From assembly GCA_026122205.1 (NCBI GenBank), contig JANCYU010000057.1, forward strand, positions 1 to 64,000: a stretch of 64,000 nucleotides of DNA, read 5' to 3'. A program made the translations under genes and the position numbers. The stretch comes from Galdieria yellowstonensis. Taxonomy: Eukaryota; Rhodophyta; Bangiophyceae; Galdieriales; Galdieriaceae. Below the pieces are notes generated by a model, which did not search any database, was not told the origin of the DNA, and worked only from the letters and a program-made list of their open reading frames with translations. Of the stretch, positions 13,081-22,854 are shown piece by piece. Each line of letters begins with the position of its first letter. Within the stretch, counting starts at the first letter, position 1.

Positions 13081-16000
13081 ATGGACGCAGCTTCCTCAAG
13101 GGAGGAGAGAGCCTGCTATATACATATGAAGTGGGAGCAAGTGTTTGACCCAGTTACCATGAAAATTGACAGAAAGTACGACAACGTTTGGTTGGAAGAT
13201 TTACCCGACCTCTCCGTGGAGTGTTCAGTATCTAAAGTTTCGGAGCTCCTTGGAGAAAAGATCAAGGTTGGAAGCGAAGAATTTTCAACAAGGGACTCAT
13301 CACTGGTGGATGCCGCTTCTCTGTTGAGACCAAAGAGATTTGCGAAAAATTTTCCTTTGAAGATTTCTGGCAGTAGAATTTCTGGAGTCTTTTTGAGACA
13401 GGACATAATAAACCTGTGGAACGCACTGGTTGACGAGGAAAATACTGAAGAATTGAAAGTTATATCTGCTGCTAGTGGTTTAGGCAAGAGTATATATCTT
13501 TATCTCATTGCTGTTTTTGCCCGACACTTTGGAATCCCAGTGCAGTATATCGAAAATACAGGAGATCTGCTCCGTCAAAAAGTTGACGTTGACTCGGTTG
13601 CTTGTAACTATGTTGGAAACTCTGGAGCGATGCTCCGTAAAAAATTCGACTACAACTTGGTTGCTCGTAAATATGCGGCTATGCTACTTTTTATGAATTC
13701 GGGTAACTTGGATAGTTTAGATCCGTTTTACTCTTTGAGACCTTGCTATGATTTCTTGCAAGGTTTCGCAATAAAATTTGTCGCTTTGTGAACAGAGAAC
13801 AAGCGGTATATGAGGTACTCATGGACTTTGGAGATGCAATCCGCTCGAACGAAACAGACAGTGACTTGGTGAGGCCGACCGCTTCCTTTCTGCCTCATAC
13901 GGAAGCGGGAAGTCGGTCTTCGGCGAGTGCTCTAAGCGTTTCTTATACGCAAATAAGGAGTACTTATCGCAAAGAATAGATGGTATGTCTGATGTGCCAC
14001 TGGGACCTAACGTTGGAGAGTGGTCTGTGGAGGCGTTGATAAGCGGAACCCTCTATGTTTTTCTGGATCTAAGAAAAGCCCTTGTTAGAGGAGGGAATTT
14101 TCAAGATGTATTACTAAGTGGATTTGCAAAAAAAGCTGTTTCCGGTTTGCCAAATAGTTCAAAGCTGCTCAGCAAAGTTTTGAAGTCGTTCGACGAGCCA
14201 AAGGGGTGGATTGAAAAATTATTTGAAGTTACAAACAAACGTTACTTGTTTCTGTTTATTGATGAAATTGGTTATCTGAGCACGGATATGTTCAAACGTT
14301 TTAGTGATCTGTATACAAAGGATCAAAAAGGAACCAATGTCTTTCGTTTGTTTTTCAGGATTCTTTCTGCCATCCTTAGCGACCCTCCTATCATTTGTGT
14401 TGTAGCTGGAAGAACAGAATCAATATCGAAGCGAATAGGTTAGGCATCTGCCTCGTATCTAGAGCTGAACTTTGTTGCTTTGAATCCATATTCAGACGAC
14501 TTAGTGAATTGAAGATATTATTTCCAAATCATCCAGAAGGACCTGAATGGTTTTTTCAACAAATGTATATTTATTCTGTCGGAGTCCCTATGTATCTTGT
14601 ACATGTTTTGAGAGAATTGGTAGATTTGCGGGAGACCGGAAAAAGTACTGATCTTTCGGACAACGATATGGAAGCATTGATAGATTCGATACCCATGAAT
14701 ACCTCCGTTTTAATAATTCCAGCTCACATGTCTCCAGAAACGATGAATGTCTTCTGCTCGATGCTATTGGCAGCTGTTCTGGAACTGCGTATTAAGCAGG
14801 ACTCATTTGTGACTACAAATGGTCGTGAGCGATTTCTTTAGACGTCGCCAACGTGTTAGGTTTTTACTGCATAGCAGTGTCGGCGGAAGAAAAGGGATTT
14901 ATCAAGTTGATATATCCAAAGTTCGCATTGAAGTTTGTGAAACTGTCCTATGAGAAGCGTCCTCCCATTCGTTTTCTTCACAGTATATTTTCATTTATTC
15001 GCCCGAAGGACTCACCTTCTACTCGAGGATATAAGCTTCAAGTACTATTTTCTTTTATTCTTTATGTTCGATTGAGTCTTTGTAAGCGTCTGGGCGAGTT
15101 GAGTATATTTCGTCAGAGTTTGGTGGAAGAGACACGGAAAGGTGTTGCTGAATACATTTCCAGGGTTGTCACTTCGTTTGATTCTAGAGTAGTTGGAGAT
15201 CACAGTGCTGGTGAAAAGTCATATTCTACAAGTGCGTGGAAGAAATTCTTTGACAAGTATTTGTCGAAAGATGGAATGTTTTTACCCAAAAGACAGAATT
15301 CCAGTGGACCAGATGTCATTCTTCGAGTATCCACACCTATAGAAGGTTTTTTTTCGGCTGTTAAGGAAGGCGAATCTTCTCAAAAAAAGTATTTATTGAA
15401 GAGACAAGTTTGAACAAGAAAAGGATCTATTTAATAGGCATGGCACTGAAATATTATAACCCTTCAGGCTCTGGGGTAGATCTTGCAATGATTAAGCAAG
15501 AATTTGCCAAGTTTTTGGAACCAGTTGCTTCCCAGTTGGAATTGAAGGAGAACAACAATATAACAGCAATTCAATTGGTTTTTTGTTACAAATATCATGA
15601 CAGTGTTCTTAAGCATTTTACTGATCATCAGAATCTAGTATTGAATAGTGGTGTGTATTACGAAGATGACGATGGAAAATTGACGTGTAATTTATCTGAT
15701 TTTTCGAGTTACTCAAAGAAGAAATGGCTCGAATTACCTGTGAATTGTCAAGTTGTAATATGTAGTCCTCAGAATTTAAGGGACTGTTTTGGTTCGAGTG
15801 TTTATGAAGACCTTGAAAGAGGGTTTGATGAGGCCGAAAAGTTTTTGGAGGACATTGATAGGTTAAATGATTTGTTGAAAAGGTCTTTTGAAGGGTTATG
15901 GACCGATATACCTTATGAAGCGCCACCAGGCTATCTTGGGTTATGTACTGAGTTGGATATGTTTTCAGCAGAAAATATGAAACAAACAAAGCGCAAAGGA

Positions 16001-16251
16001 GTAAAAACAGATTCTTCCGTTGGATCAGTAAGACGAAGCGAGTTTGATTGGATGGAATTCGTGAAGACATATTGTAAACTGACAGAGTCTGAAGATAGCG
16101 AATATTTGTATACTTTGGGGGATTCTCAGAGAGTGAGATGGAAGTAGTCGATACGAGTATGTTGAAGGAGTTAGGTATCGATGATTCCATCAAGCTTCTC
16201 AAAATCGTTGTCGGTATGACAAGTTATGCTAGAAAGAAACGTCCATCTTGA
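13081..16251 (+). pseudogene. Frame-interrupted P-loop NTPase with C-terminal SAM-like segment
   Basis: One protein-like text of about 1050 residues is spread over segments that change frame at six places: 13752-13791, 13865-13897, 14395-14443, 14829-14841, 15365-15413 and 16099-16147. Each change is net -1 (equivalent to loss of one base), and no other stop interrupts it. The first ATG is 13081. A Walker A-like SAASGLGKS lies near 13467-13495, followed by a tandem repeat of about 21 residues. A second P-loop, LSASYGSGKSVF, lies near 13885-13920. A Walker B-like YLFLFIDEIG lies near 14250-14275, then ICVVAGRTESI. The end carries MLKELGIDDSIKLLKIVVG, which fits the last helix of a SAM domain. 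The layout recalls Crinkler/RHS-type NTPases, but this is resemblance only. Options are a young pseudogene with homopolymer deletions, assembly errors, or programmed frameshifting. I chose pseudogene as the cautious label. Confidence 0.55.
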
Positions 16252-16577
16252 ATTCGTTGTTTTGTCACTTACTCCTACGAAGCATCTGTTATCACCAGCA
16301 TATATACATATTACTTTGCATAGGAACTTGCCTCTGTTTTGGTGGTTAAATTGAGTTTACAACTATATATATTCTCGTCTTTTTCTTCCTTCTCAGGTTG
16401 TTTCACGAGTCATAAAATATTCTTGAATTTTTAAATCTTGAATTTTTGGTGTCGTGTCTAATGCGACAAAAGAAAAATGAAGGCGGGGCCCAACGCGCTT
16501 TATGAAGAATGACATTCGATGTTCAATGCTGTCTTGACAAGTATTGGGATTTCCTGCTGTCTGTTTCTCCATAAGAG
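16252..16577. other. Intergenic spacer
   Basis: About 325 bp between the subtelomeric NTPase and the first housekeeping gene. It holds T-rich tracts and ATATA runs but no coding frame or repeat that I recognise. It marks the border between the subtelomere and the dense gene block. Confidence 0.6.
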
Positions 16578-18123
16578 ATGGAATTTGTGACGGGCTTTCC
16601 TCCAGAACCTGCTCAAGTAGTGTATTCCTTCAATAACTATCCTTTCTTTGCTGGAAACCACAGTCTAGAATTGAGTTATTCATGTATGTCGTTATCCTTG
16701 TTGTTACTAGTATAGTTTCTTTGTTGTTGTTAGTTTCGCCAAAATATCTCATTCTTCTTTGTCTTTAGATATAACAGATTTGGTACTTAATGCTGTGCCT
16801 TATATAGGAGTTGGAACTGGATTGAGTGTGATATGTCTTATTATTCTTATTGTGAGGTTTACATGTTTTCGAAAAAAATCAGACAAGGCGGAGTCTTCAC
16901 AAGTTGAAATGGAGGCAAACATTTTATTGCGACTAATAAGCACTCTGTCTATTGCAATCCTTGCTTGTGGTGCAGCATTTGGCTTTCTAGGAACGCATGT
17001 GCTTGTAAAGAGTCTTGGTCACGACGAAAATGCTCTCGATGGTTCCATTCATTGGATGACTGCCTCTGCTAATTTTTTCCAACAGACCTTTTCTTCTCAA
17101 GGTCTTCAGGCCCAACTAAATACCAGTTATCCCGCATATTCTGACATATTACAAGCAATGCAAGAGATAGAACAGGAAGCAACGGACTTCAAAAGTACTA
17201 TGGATAATGTTTTGAATTCCATAGAAAATACATTTGTGACTGTGAAAACATATTCTTCTTATTCCTTTTATGGAGCATATGGATTGATTGGTCTTGTCAC
17301 AGCCGTTGCCTTGTTGCTTATTTATTTACTTGGTTATCGTCCATTGTATGTGAAGATTCCATCGTTGATTGTGGGTATCTTGTTCATGTGGCTCTGTTGG
17401 ATCATTCTTTCGCTTGTTTTGATATTATTATGGGGCTCCTCCAATGCTTGTCACATCGTTTATGTGTACTTTAAAACGAAAAGTCTGGATGGACTTCCTT
17501 CTGCTTTGAAGAATCTTATCCCTGCAGAGAACAATTTGCCGAGCATTGAATTAAATGGAGTTGGCTCCATTTTACAACAAGCAGTTGTCAGTTCCTTTCA
17601 GAGTCAAGTTACACCTGTTTTGACAGTTTTGAATGTAAGTATCCATCTCTCTATCTATCTATGTATCTGGGACAGAGTTGATGAACGCATGGATTATTCT
17701 CTAGGAAACATTGAATGTGTATGAAAGTTGTAAAAAGACGATTCATTGTGAACTTGCCAATCTTCCTCTTGCAGATGTCTATATGCACACTTGTTCTAGT
17801 GACGAAAAGCATCAGGCCTTGCGTGGAAGTGCCTCTGCGGTACAAGGCGGTGTGCTCGTGTTGATAGCTATGGTTTGTTTTTGCATAGGCAAGTTCCAAC
17901 ACACAAACAATAGAAAATAATACAACTGACGCTAATCTTAGGTTTTCTTCTATTGATTGCTTTAGGAATTTCCTACGTGAATCCTCAGTTGGGACATAGA
18001 ACAGTACCTGTAAAGCTCATTGAAAAGGAGTACAGTAATAACGTTGTAGATTCTTCTCTTGCTTGGTTGGACATTGATACTACTCGACCTATTATAGGAG
18101 GTTTAAGAGGATATCCAACTTGA
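16578..18123 (+). CDS. Multi-pass membrane protein, tweety-like
   Basis: Four exons: 16578-16683, 16769-17634, 17705-17888 and 17942-18123. The third intron is GC-AG (gcaagt...cttag); a later acceptor at 17974 would remove about 11 residues of the last membrane segment. The protein has hydrophobic segments after residue ~45 (AVPYIGVGTGLSVICLIILI), near the end of the first third (LISTLSIAILACGAAFGFLG), a pair in the middle (YGLIGLVTAVALLLIYLLGY, IVGILFMWLCWIILSLVLIL) and one near the C-terminus. A long loop between segments carries conserved-looking cysteines. This topology resembles the tweety anion-channel family and related plant five-segment proteins; I infer kinship only from topology. 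The stop is 4 bp before the next start codon. Confidence 0.7.
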
Positions 18124-18127
18124 TGAA

Positions 18128-19096
18128 ATGGCGACTCGGGAACCACCGCTTTGTGGTGGCGTTGGTGCTTCCAAAACGACGAGACGTTCTCTTGGGAAAG
18201 GAGCTTCTAGTCGTTATGATTATGTAAAAGTTCGTGTTTGGTTAGCAAGTAAATATTATTATGTATTGTCACGTTTCTCTGTATCCCAAATATTGATGCT
18301 TTGTAGAGTGCCTCAAAAAGAAGCACAGAAAATAGCCCTCCGTTTAAAGAAACACTTGGTGGACCAAGGCATATTGGATATCGAACAAGAAAACTTGAAC
18401 CAGTCTTTATTCCAATTAGCACAAAGTTTCGGTATATCTGAAACCTGCTTTTCGTTGTATTCCAAAGTATTGCAGTTTTATCAACTCAAGCTTCCCTCTG
18501 TCATCGTATTATATGGCGTTCATCAAGTAAGTATGACAGAGATTGCTGGAAGAATTGCAGAAAGGTTGAATATTTACAATGTATTGGATACAGACACGGT
18601 ATATCATATATGGCGCCTTGTAACTTCAACGGACACAACAGTGAACAGTTCATATTATGCAACTTCCTCTTGGTTGGTTCCTTGGGAGGACTCTAGTTGG
18701 TTGGAAGCTTTGGAAGGAAACTTGTTCAGGTTTATTCGGGAAGGAAAAGCAGTTATTATCTATGGCTTATTTCTCCAACCTATGGCTATAGCTTCTATGT
18801 TGGAAAAGTATGGAAGCCGACCCTATTTTTTACAATATTTGATCGAGTCAGAATTGTTTCAAGTGTCTTCAACGTTTCAAGAAGACTCCAAGTTGGAAGA
18901 ATCACGACAACTTTATACTCAACTATACGATATTCAACAAGAGTATAAGCAACGAGCACAACAGCGTGCCAATATTCCTAGTTTCCTTGTCGACAGTACC
19001 AAAGAGTCTATAGCTCAACTTGTAGAGCGAGTGCACGAAGATTATTTACGATTAATAGTTTCTCTATCGGAACAAACCATCCTCCAAAACCATTAA
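18128..19096 (+). CDS. 2-phosphoglycerate kinase-like protein (LPA1 type) with degenerate P-loop
   Basis: Single exon, 322 aa. Residues 30-80 (RYDYVKVRVWL, YYVLSRFSVSQILML, LRLKKHLVD) match the N-terminal ATP-cone-like part of plant LPA1 / archaeal 2-phosphoglycerate kinase proteins. The kinase half follows with SVIVLYG at 124-130 and LNIYNVLDTDTVYHIWR at 147-163, which aligns with the family's NVLQTDMVYELLR. Where the family has a GKS Walker A, this protein has GVHQVSMT at 130-137, so the phosphate-binding lysine is missing. It may be a non-catalytic member or may bind differently. The start lies 4 bp after the upstream stop, and its stop overlaps the stop of the convergent uL16m gene. Confidence 0.75.
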   Translation: MATREPPLCGGVGASKTTRRSLGKGASSRYDYVKVRVWLASKYYYVLSRFSVSQILMLCRVPQKEAQKIALRLKKHLVDQGILDIEQENLNQSLFQLAQSFGISETCFSLYSKVLQFYQLKLPSVIVLYGVHQVSMTEIAGRIAERLNIYNVLDTDTVYHIWRLVTSTDTTVNSSYYATSSWLVPWEDSSWLEALEGNLFRFIREGKAVIIYGLFLQPMAIASMLEKYGSRPYFLQYLIESELFQVSSTFQEDSKLEESRQLYTQLYDIQQEYKQRAQQRANIPSFLVDSTKESIAQLVERVHEDYLRLIVSLSEQTILQNH

Positions 19097-19473
19097 AGTG
19101 ACCAGTTTCGTTGCATAGAAGCGAGATGATAGACAGGATCCACGACACTTCTCAACCTAACACTACACTTGGACTGAATTTCTTCTACAGGAATCTCGAC
19201 AGGAGCTGCCCATTCGAATAATATTTGTCCTTGTTTTACTCTTCCTTTCCAACCTTTGATGGGACTTTTTCCACCTCCCATACGTTTTTCGGTTCTTTTG
19301 GTCACCGGTACGTTGGGTTCTACGTGAGTCCACAACTCTGCACGTTTTCCAGTTGCATCTCTCAATTTGCGTTGTAATAAAAGTCTCAACGCATCTATTT
19401 GACGTTTATCCATCCATTTTTCTTCCAAAGCACGAAAACCGTAAACACCAAACCGAAGATGATACCACGACAT
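19093..19473 (-). CDS. Ribosomal protein uL16, mitochondrial type
   Basis: 126 aa. LRFGVYGFRALEEKWMDKRQIDALR matches the bacterial L16 stretch around GLKAVGRGRLTARQIEAAR. ELWTHVEPNVPVTKRTEKRM then GGGKSPIKGWKGRVKQGQILFEW matches the conserved IWIRVFPDKPVT...RMGKGKG...VKPGKVLFE core. uL16 sits at the large-subunit functional centre near the A-site. The usual ~25 basic N-terminal residues are absent, so a small 5' exon may exist upstream. The protein is nuclear-encoded and probably mitochondrial, since red algal plastids normally encode their own rpl16. Its TAA stop and the stop of the opposing gene share bases. Confidence 0.85.
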   Translation of the reverse strand: MSWYHLRFGVYGFRALEEKWMDKRQIDALRLLLQRKLRDATGKRAELWTHVEPNVPVTKRTEKRMGGGKSPIKGWKGRVKQGQILFEWAAPVEIPVEEIQSKCSVRLRSVVDPVYHLASMQRNWSL

Positions 19474-19569
19474 GTTGTTGTTGTTGTTGTCGTTGTTGGA
19501 CGACCCAAATCAATTTTTATTGGCTTTGCCGACGTCCATGAAATAATAAGAGCAACGACGACAAAGAAA
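19474..19569. promoter_or_regulatory. Divergent promoter between uL16m and TIM44
   Basis: Only 96 bp separate the two start codons. The segment starts with a GTT/CAA trinucleotide run (about 19474-19497), which in this position would be the 5' leader of uL16m. No TATA box is evident. A shared bidirectional promoter for two mitochondrial proteins is inferred from spacing. Confidence 0.45.
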
Positions 19570-20692
19570 ATGAGGTTATTTCAACGTTGGAAAAGAATTG
19601 GCAACTATTTCATCTACTCGCAATACTCTAGTCGACCGAGTAGTTTATTTCAAGCAGACCCTAGGAAATATAATATATATTTACAGCATCGAGTGGAGAA
19701 ACACCTAGTTGCCCATTCTATGGTTGCAACATCCCTACATAATCCTCGCTGTCTTACAAGTTCTTCATCAGAACAACAACATTGGAACCAAGTACACAAA
19801 ACAACAACAACACCAAGTGTGGATAATCATCCTAGTGGTGAAGAAGAAAAGAGTTTGGTACTCGTTCCTGGTCAAGAGACAGAAGAAGAAGAACAAGGAG
19901 CCAAGCGACAGAGTCTTCGAGACCGAATATTTTCACGTTTTTCTGGTTCTACATTTATGAAACAAGCGTTATATGCCAAAGATAGGATAGCTGAACGTGT
20001 CGACGAGTCTGACAATCCGATTGTTTTATTTGTACGTAATATATATGACCGATTGTTTGGAGAAACAGAAATGGGCCAAGTTATTCGAGAGATACGACAA
20101 GTAGATCCTCAATTTACTTTATCTGAGTTTGTGAGACAAATTGAACGAGAAACGGCACCACGTATATTGAATGCTTATTTAAGAGGAGACCGTGAAACAC
20201 TTCGAGAATTGTGTACAGAAGATGCTTTTCGAGCATTGAGTGCGTCTATACGTGAAAGAGAAGCTGCAGGTTTAGTGGTAAGTAACAATAATCTGTCCTC
20301 ATATGCTATAATGAATGTTCCGATAGATGGATCCCAATATTTTAGATATTAGTCAAGTGGAAGTGATGACTGGCAAATTTCTTCAAGGCTTTCCAGTTAT
20401 GATTGTATCCTTTGCAGCTCAACAAATCAATTGTATTCGTAATCTATCCAATAAAGTTATCGAAGGTAGTGAAGATGATATTCGGTAAGTTTTGTTGTTA
20501 TTCTTTTATGGAATGTCTATTCGTAACTATGGTATATAAAGCGCAGTACATTATATATGGGCAATGGTAAGGGATGTCGATTTATCGAGAGAAGAACAAC
20601 CAAATTCCGATGCATCGGACAATAACAATAATAACAGTTGTAGTTGGAAACTTATGGAAATGGTAGTTCGAACTTCTTATTCCACTATATAA
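19570..20692 (+). CDS. TIM44: Mitochondrial import subunit Tim44
   Basis: Three exons: 19570-20277, 20327-20484 and 20542-20692 (introns of 49 and 57 nt). The start gives MRLFQRWKRIGNYF, a basic amphipathic mitochondrial presequence. After a charged linker comes SLRDRIFSRFSGSTFMKQAL, then the Tim44 C-terminal domain: NPIVLFVRNIYDRLFGETEM, IREIRQVDPQFTLSEFVRQI, IERETAPRILNAYLRGDRE, then ILDISQVEVMTGKFLQGFPV and YIWAMVRDVD. Tim44 tethers mtHsp70 to the TIM23 channel on the matrix side. At about 338 aa it is shorter than yeast Tim44 mainly in the linker. The tail after YIWAMVRDVD is Asn-rich. The stop is 38 bp before the next gene. Confidence 0.9.
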
Positions 20693-20730
20693 ATATTTCT
20701 CCTGTTTTTAGAAATTTCGTTATACTTTCG

Positions 20731-21838
20731 ATGCAGCGATTTCGTCCTCTTGGATCCTCCAGTCTTGAAGCACATCAACGAGGCATATGGTGTTTATCTT
20801 GTAAAGATAATACAAGTTGTGGAATACCTTTATTAGCGACTGGTGATGAAGAAGGAATTATAAAGTTATGGAAACCTCCATCCAAGGAAGATACCAATAG
20901 AGACGCAGTTGTAGAAGAATGGAGAACTTTACAACACTCTTTTGCTGTTGTTTCTGTTAAGTTTCAACCCACACAAGGAGATATTTTAGCTTCTTCTTCT
21001 TTAGATGGAACAATACGTTTATGGCAATCGACTAGTACGAGTGAAGACTTGTTGTTGTTACGTACTATCGATGTAAATATTGCGGAAGCTTGGGGTTTAT
21101 CGTTTGATCCTCAAGGCAAAGTAATTGTATCTGGTGGACACAGTGGTCAAGTCTCTATATGGGATATAGAAAGTGGAAGTTTACAAAAGACTTTGGAAAC
21201 TGAAAGCAAAAAGTTTATATTTACTGTAGCTTTTAGGTAAGTACATTTGTGTCATTCCTCGCACACAAAAATGTTATATATTGACGCATGGTTTTCCTAT
21301 AGTCCTGATAACAAGTGGTTGGTTTGTAGTACGAGTGATGGTGCAATTCACGTATTTGATTGGATGACCCAAAGTAGATACAAGACTTTAAAAGGACAAA
21401 AGTTGATCGTTCGTTCCATGTGTTTCTCTCCAGTTGCTCCTTACTTGTTATATGTTGCTTGTGATGACAAATTGATTCATATATACGATGTGGAACACGG
21501 AGAATTGGTTGCGAGTCTTCGAGGACATCAAGAAGGAGTCAATGCAGTGGATGTTTCTATCAATGGACATTATTTGGCAAGTGGTTCGGTAGATAATTTG
21601 GTAAAGGTAAGGAATATTGTATACTTAGGTCGGTAGAAATATAACGAGTGAAATTTTATGGTTATTGGAATAGATTTGGGATACGAGACAACGAGAAAGC
21701 ATTTATTTTCACGATTTGCATAAAGATCAAGTTTGGGGAGTTGGTTTCTGTGTCGATTCCACTCGTTTAATATCTGTAGGAGATGATGGCTGTATCGTTT
21801 GTTTGGATTGTAGTTGTGCAGATCTAGTTGTCCAATGA
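20731..21838 (+). CDS. WD40 protein, Ski8/WDR61-like
   Basis: Three exons: 20731-21236, 21303-21606 and 21674-21838. I count about six to seven WD repeats, ending in phrases such as GIIKLWK, GTIRLWQ, GQVSIWD, GAIHVFDW, KLIHIYD and VKIWDT, preceded by HQRGIWCL and HQEGVNAVDVS. Size (about 324 aa) and repeat arrangement fit Ski8/WDR61, a scaffold shared by the SKI exosome-cofactor complex and PAF1C. WD40 assignments without a tree are uncertain, so the subfamily is an inference. Its last 15 bp overlap the end of the convergent carrier gene. Confidence 0.7.
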
Positions 21839-22808
21839 AGACGCCAATCTTTTTTGAATTTCATAAAACAAGAGAGCAATTCCGAATAAAGGAGATACAA
21901 TACAAGCTCTTGCAATAGAACCTGAAAAGAATTTGCCCAATCCTTCTTCTCGCAATGTCCGAACAAAGCAATCGATAATACCTCGATAAGGAGAATTGGC
22001 AGATTGGAGTCGAGTCTTGATCACATCCATAGGAGTGGATAATACTGCAGCTAAACATCCGGCACTAATACCTGACAAGAATACATAAGAAATATCTAAT
22101 GTCTCTGAAGAGCCTTGAAATTGTTGTTTCAATTGAGCGTTGGTCGAAAAGAATATCATACTAAAGGGAACATCTCTACATAAAGTAGCCAACAATCCCT
22201 AGATGGACTCGTGAGAATTATTCTTTTGTGGTTCGATAAAACACTAATAAACCTACTTTATACATACCACGAATACCCAATTCCTGTGCCAAGTGTACCA
22301 CAGAAGGTACAGCTGTTTGTCCTTGAGAAGCACGCGTTTGAAAAGTAATCATCATCATTTCCATAGGACAAGTAGCTATTACTTGACAAAATCCTGCTCC
22401 ACCACCTGCAATAACACTATTCTTAAAGCTTGTCTTGCCTTGTTCATCCGATAAAAGAGAAGATAACATATCATTGACAGATAGTTTGATGGCCTTTTCG
22501 GGTGCAACTCCTAGCAACGTGGGAGTAAGACCTCGATACATTCCTTTCCAACCTTCTCTTCCTATAATGGAACGAATCACACTGCCTATTTTCCACTGTT
22601 GGGAAATAAAAGCCAAACTTGTTCTCGATGTGGTGGAATAGCTGTAGTGTGAATGGCTACTTTGCAAGTTGGTCTTTATCGTATAAAGAGGAAAAATAAT
22701 ACTTGTACCCAATACTCCTGCCAATCCACCAAACAAAATATTTTGTGGAAGTTCTCCAAGTGCTGTTGTTTTTGTTTTTCTTTCCACTTCTGAAGTAATT
22801 TCAGTCAT
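21824..22808 (-). CDS. Mitochondrial carrier (SLC25) protein, glutamate-carrier-like
   Basis: Two exons: 22808-22257 and 22198-21824 (58-nt intron), about 308 aa. Three carrier modules are visible with the signature PxD/E-x-[KR]: FPLYTIKTNLQ, CPMEMMMITFQTR and TPMDVIKTRLQSA. GREGWKGMYRGLTPTLLGVAPEKAIKL and GIRGMYKGLLATLCRDVPFSMIFF resemble the RDVPFS motif of mitochondrial glutamate and aspartate/glutamate carriers. It should sit in the inner membrane. In the third module the signature matrix motif is intact. The substrate is inferred from the RDVPFS neighbourhood only. The ATG at 22808 is 46 bp from the divergent neighbour. Confidence 0.85.
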
Positions 22809-22854
22809 TGGTGCCAAGTCTCCTTTTCCAACTCTCCCCTTCCTTGGTATTCCA

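Noticed and set aside
14395..14841. Independent small gene
   Set aside because: It begins without an ATG of its own and reads as the direct continuation of the preceding NTPase segment.
13100..16200. Short introns as the cause of the six frame changes
   Set aside because: Consecutive frames overlap rather than leave gaps, and no GT/GC-AG pair of 35 nt or more fits inside the 13-50 nt windows.
15618..16202. 194-codon minus-strand open frame opposite the NTPase end
   Set aside because: It is the mirror of a coding region; the plus strand has the better protein text and the SAM-like end.
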